A stretch of DNA of 33,682 bases from assembly GCA_026260175.1 (NCBI GenBank), contig JAKCWW010004812.1, forward strand, positions 2,872-36,553, given 5' to 3'. Under the pieces are notes generated by a model. It worked only from the letters and a program-made list of their open reading frames with translations. It did no database searches and had not been told where the DNA came from. The translations under genes were made by a program, and so were the position numbers. Shown here piece after piece: positions 31,419-33,682 of the stretch (positions are counted from its first letter, which is position 1; every line of letters starts with the position of its first letter). The stretch comes from Reticulitermes lucifugus (Eukaryota > Arthropoda > Insecta > Blattodea > Rhinotermitidae).

Positions 31419-31774
31419 CAGTAGAATTCCTTTAATCCAGTAGCAGCTGAGACACATCTCAGGAACATGTTCAAAAAGGCCTCAAACAGTGTTTGTACAT
31501 TGACCATTGTGGTATCTCCCACTCCATTACCTTCTTCAGCTATGAAGACTCTGATCCAGCATTTCCTGCTCCATTATTCTTGATCCAGCAGCTGAAGGAT
31601 ATATCCAAATGGAAAAACTCCTCTGATTAGTTGTGCAGCCCCAAGTATAGAACCAATAACAAAAAATAACCTGTAAGAACTTAGGTCAGTACAGGCACTG
31701 TTTGATAATCTGGAATATTTGATAATCTGACACCTTTCCAGTCCCATGGGTGCCAGATTAAAGGAATTCTACTG
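31419..31774 (+). mobile_element. Tigger/pogo-type MITE (family T1), copy 3
   Basis: It has nearly perfect terminal inverted repeats (CAGTAGAATTCCTTTAATCC at the left, same inverted at the right) and TA on both sides (31417-31418, 31775-31776). It is 356 bp and inverted relative to copies 1 and 2, with which it shares CTGACCTAAGTTCTTACAGG and the CCCATGGGACTGGA block near one end. It has the best-kept ends of the three, and it is inside an intron. Confidence 0.85.
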
Positions 31775-32092
31775 TACTTATATATTAAAATGACCTATTA
31801 ATCTTTGTGTCTGCATACATAAATTTGCATTCAGACAACAGAATTATGAACCCCCCCCCACCCAATGCAAGCAAGCAATCAATCATGCATGCACACACAT
31901 GTGCCCGTCTGTCCACAGTCCCCATTTTGGAGGAACAGGGTACTGTTCCCCCTAGACAGAGTGCCATAAAAAGAACAGTAAATAAAAAACTTGTTCTTCT
32001 TGGAGTCAACCCCTGAAAAATTATTTACATTCTAGTTCAAAAACTGGACACCAGGTACCTGAAGAAAAAAACTCGAGCCTCACTCAATGATA

Positions 32093-32184
32093 AACCAAAC
32101 TAGCACCACTGCTAGAATACAAGGTAAATCCACTAAAAGAAAACCAAAACTAAAGCCATTGCTAGCATACAAGGCCACTTAAAG
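32093..32184. repeat. Degenerate tandem duplication, period about 50
   Basis: AACCAAACTAGCACCACTGC and the following GCTAGAATACAAGG are repeated 50 bases on as AACCAAAACTAAAGCCATTG and GCTAGCATACAAGG. Two units only, intronic. Confidence 0.6.
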
Positions 32185-32374
32185 TACCAAATGAAAAGGT
32201 AAAATTGCCCCATAAATATAACCCAGCACACAACTATGAGCACAAAGTTCCAAAAATTTTTAAGCATGGACGAAGCACAATATTAGCACAACCTTTCAAT
32301 AAAAATACCTGAAATTTAGTCTATTTAATATCTGTTAAATGTGGTTATGAACTACTGTATGACAGCCCACTCAC

Positions 32375-32804
32375 ATTATCTCCATCAGATGCATCTTCAT
32401 AATCCGCTTCTTCTGGCTGCTGCCATTCTCTCCGTCTTGCACTGAACTGCTCCTCATTGCTCTGGCCTCTCTCCTTTTCATAGCTTTGCAGCTGACCAGC
32501 TACCTCAGACACCTGACCCATGGCTTCTGCTTTACTTGATTCATTTTGGTTAAACTCTCTTGCTGAGGGACACCTCGTGTTTTGTTCAGTTTTGTTGATC
32601 CCATTATTCTGTCCTGAAGCTGCTGTATCACCTGTGTCAGGCCGACAATTAGAAGTTAACTGTTTTGAATTACTGCAGTTCGTAATAAATTCCATGTTGC
32701 CATGGACAGAAGATTCGAGGCTCTCAGTGGAAATACAGGGTTTTGGTGGGCTTAGGATCAAAGCGTCTTCCTTCTTTACGTCTTGTTTGCACCTGTGCTC
32801 TCTA
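32375..32804 (-). CDS. C2H2 zinc-finger protein, upstream internal exon
   Basis: A strong polypyrimidine acceptor (TTTGTTCTGTTTCAG) opens the exon at 32804. One base completes a codon from the previous exon, then 143 codons run to the donor AAT|GTGAGT at 32375. The exon begins REHRCKQDVKKEDA. The histidine there may be the last ligand of a finger begun in an exon outside the window, which is an inference. The rest is a polar, probably disordered region rich in Ser, Asn, Gln and Glu, ending in an acidic patch (EEADYEDASDGDN). The phase 0 end matches the phase 0 start at 30936, where the protein continues DGGQSSMFSCSTC. The methionine at 32884 is in the intron and not a true start. The visible protein totals about 536 residues over three exons. 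Confidence 0.8.
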
Positions 32805-33209
32805 CTGAAACAGAACAAAGATGAAAAGTATGTGTTAAAATAAGACTCGGTGGTAAAGTAATGTCTTGAAAAGTTGGCAGTCACTCATCTGTTGAAGAAA
32901 TTTATGGGCCCCAGATATTCAAAACTATATTTGCTGGACTACATTTCCTGAGAAAAATATTAACTTCAATATAATGACATTTAATTATAAGCAGTAAAAA
33001 TTTAGGAATCATGTATTGAAGCATTCCAGTGTGTTCTCAGTTACTTGCAAAATGATAAGCTTCAAGCTAGTTTGATGTGTTTCACATGTATCAGCAACAT
33101 GTTATGACATTAAAACACCATAATCATATTGCACAATTTATCAAAACAAATTCAAATTTACATAAAATGTCAGAAGCTAGAATGTACAAAAATACCCACA
33201 ATTTGTGTA
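32805..33209 (-). other. Zinc-finger gene, upstream intron (partial)
   Basis: Sequence upstream of the acceptor at 32805 with no recognisable exon. It reaches the Tigger element at 33210. Confidence 0.5.
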
Positions 33210-33682
33210 CAGGTAGTTCTCATTTTACGTGATTTTGTTTTGCGCAATTTCGCTTTAATGCGACTTGAAAATTTACACCACTTTTCAAATTTACGTGATT
33301 TGGCATAGACAATGCATGGTCATGCTTATCAAATTTATGCGATAATTTTTGGTTTAACGCAATGTGGCATAGACGATTTTTGGTCACGCTCATCTTCTGT
33401 AGGAGGATAGCAGGAAGTGACGTCACTGTCACGCCATCATTCATATGTATGGATTATGTTGGTGATATAACCATGTGGTTTCCTCTTCAACAGCATTGGC
33501 TTTTCTTACCAATATGAGTGAAATGTAAATCTGCTTCACCTAGTGCAATCCAAGTGAAAAATCGGCAAACGACAATCGGTATTGAAGAGAAATTAGACGT
33601 AATAAGCCGACTTGGAAAAGGTGAACGAATTGTTGATATATGCCATAATGTTAGACTCGCTCATAGTAGCGTACATACAATT
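33210..33682 (+). mobile_element. Tigger-type transposon (family T2), cut by window edge
   Basis: The left end CAGGTAGTTCTCATTTTACG is preceded by TA (33208-33209) and aligns with 14189 onward. The transposase start is damaged: a small deletion turns the MSEKRK opening into MSEM followed by a stop. Farther on, the helix-turn-helix segment missing from the other copy is kept, reading ISRLGKGERIVDICHNVRLA then HSSV. This copy and 14189-14964 therefore carry different lesions. The right end is outside the window. Confidence 0.85.

Larger units (their letters stand above)
30937..32374 (-). other. Zinc-finger gene intron carrying MITEs
   Basis: It is bounded by the donor GTGAGT (32374) and the acceptor ATTAG (30937). 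Inside are an ATAAGAC-type MITE, a poly(A) run, a Tigger-type MITE and a 50-bp duplication, all listed separately. Confidence 0.75.

Noticed and set aside
32805..32884. Upstream methionine as the start of the zinc-finger exon
   Set aside because: The stretch is a polypyrimidine tract ending in a consensus CAG acceptor, so it is intron.

Overview
The window looks like nuclear DNA of an insect. A cockroach or termite (Blattodea) is the most likely source. The sequence is AT-rich and gene-sparse, has spliced genes with GT-AG introns, and is crowded with decayed transposons. The assignment rests on tRNA-derived SINEs, mariner and Tigger relics, and repeat fragments whose translations carry motifs I associate with Blattodea repeats. 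It is an inference, because no marker gene fixes the species.

Two host genes are supported, both on the minus strand. (1) At 11269-11425 lies the first coding exon of a mitochondrial carrier, best matching SLC25A32 (mitochondrial folate/FAD carrier). It ends in a clean splice donor. I found no later exon to its left, so intron 1 probably runs past position 1. A CpG-rich stretch (about 11430-12480) lies just upstream and is the likely promoter region. (2) At 28202-32804 lies the 3' part of a C2H2 zinc-finger gene in three exons (32804-32375, 30936-29887, 28333-28202). The phases agree, and one finger is split exactly across the last junction. Its 5' exons lie beyond the right edge.

The rest is mostly mobile DNA. 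1-11268 (SLC25A32 intron 1 or flank) holds SINEs, a hammerhead-ribozyme-like motif at 2112-2156, a foldback element at 3436-3524, a Tigger-type MITE at 5040-5485, a full-length dead mariner at 8009-9309, and a decayed IS630/Tc1-like transposase at about 9620-10425. 12480-28200 is intergenic, with SINEs, two Tigger-type elements, LINE reverse-transcriptase relics (15590-15960, 26390-26930), a perfect 45-bp hairpin (17792-17898), a short ATAAGAC-type MITE, and an unrecognised decayed coding relic (25385-25975). The zinc-finger introns hold further MITEs, and a second long Tigger runs off the right edge.

The features most worth a second look are the hammerhead motif, the two related foldback elements, the unidentified coding relic, and the split-finger zinc-finger gene. 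I saw no CRISPR array, rRNA gene, functional tRNA gene or recognisable viral gene.
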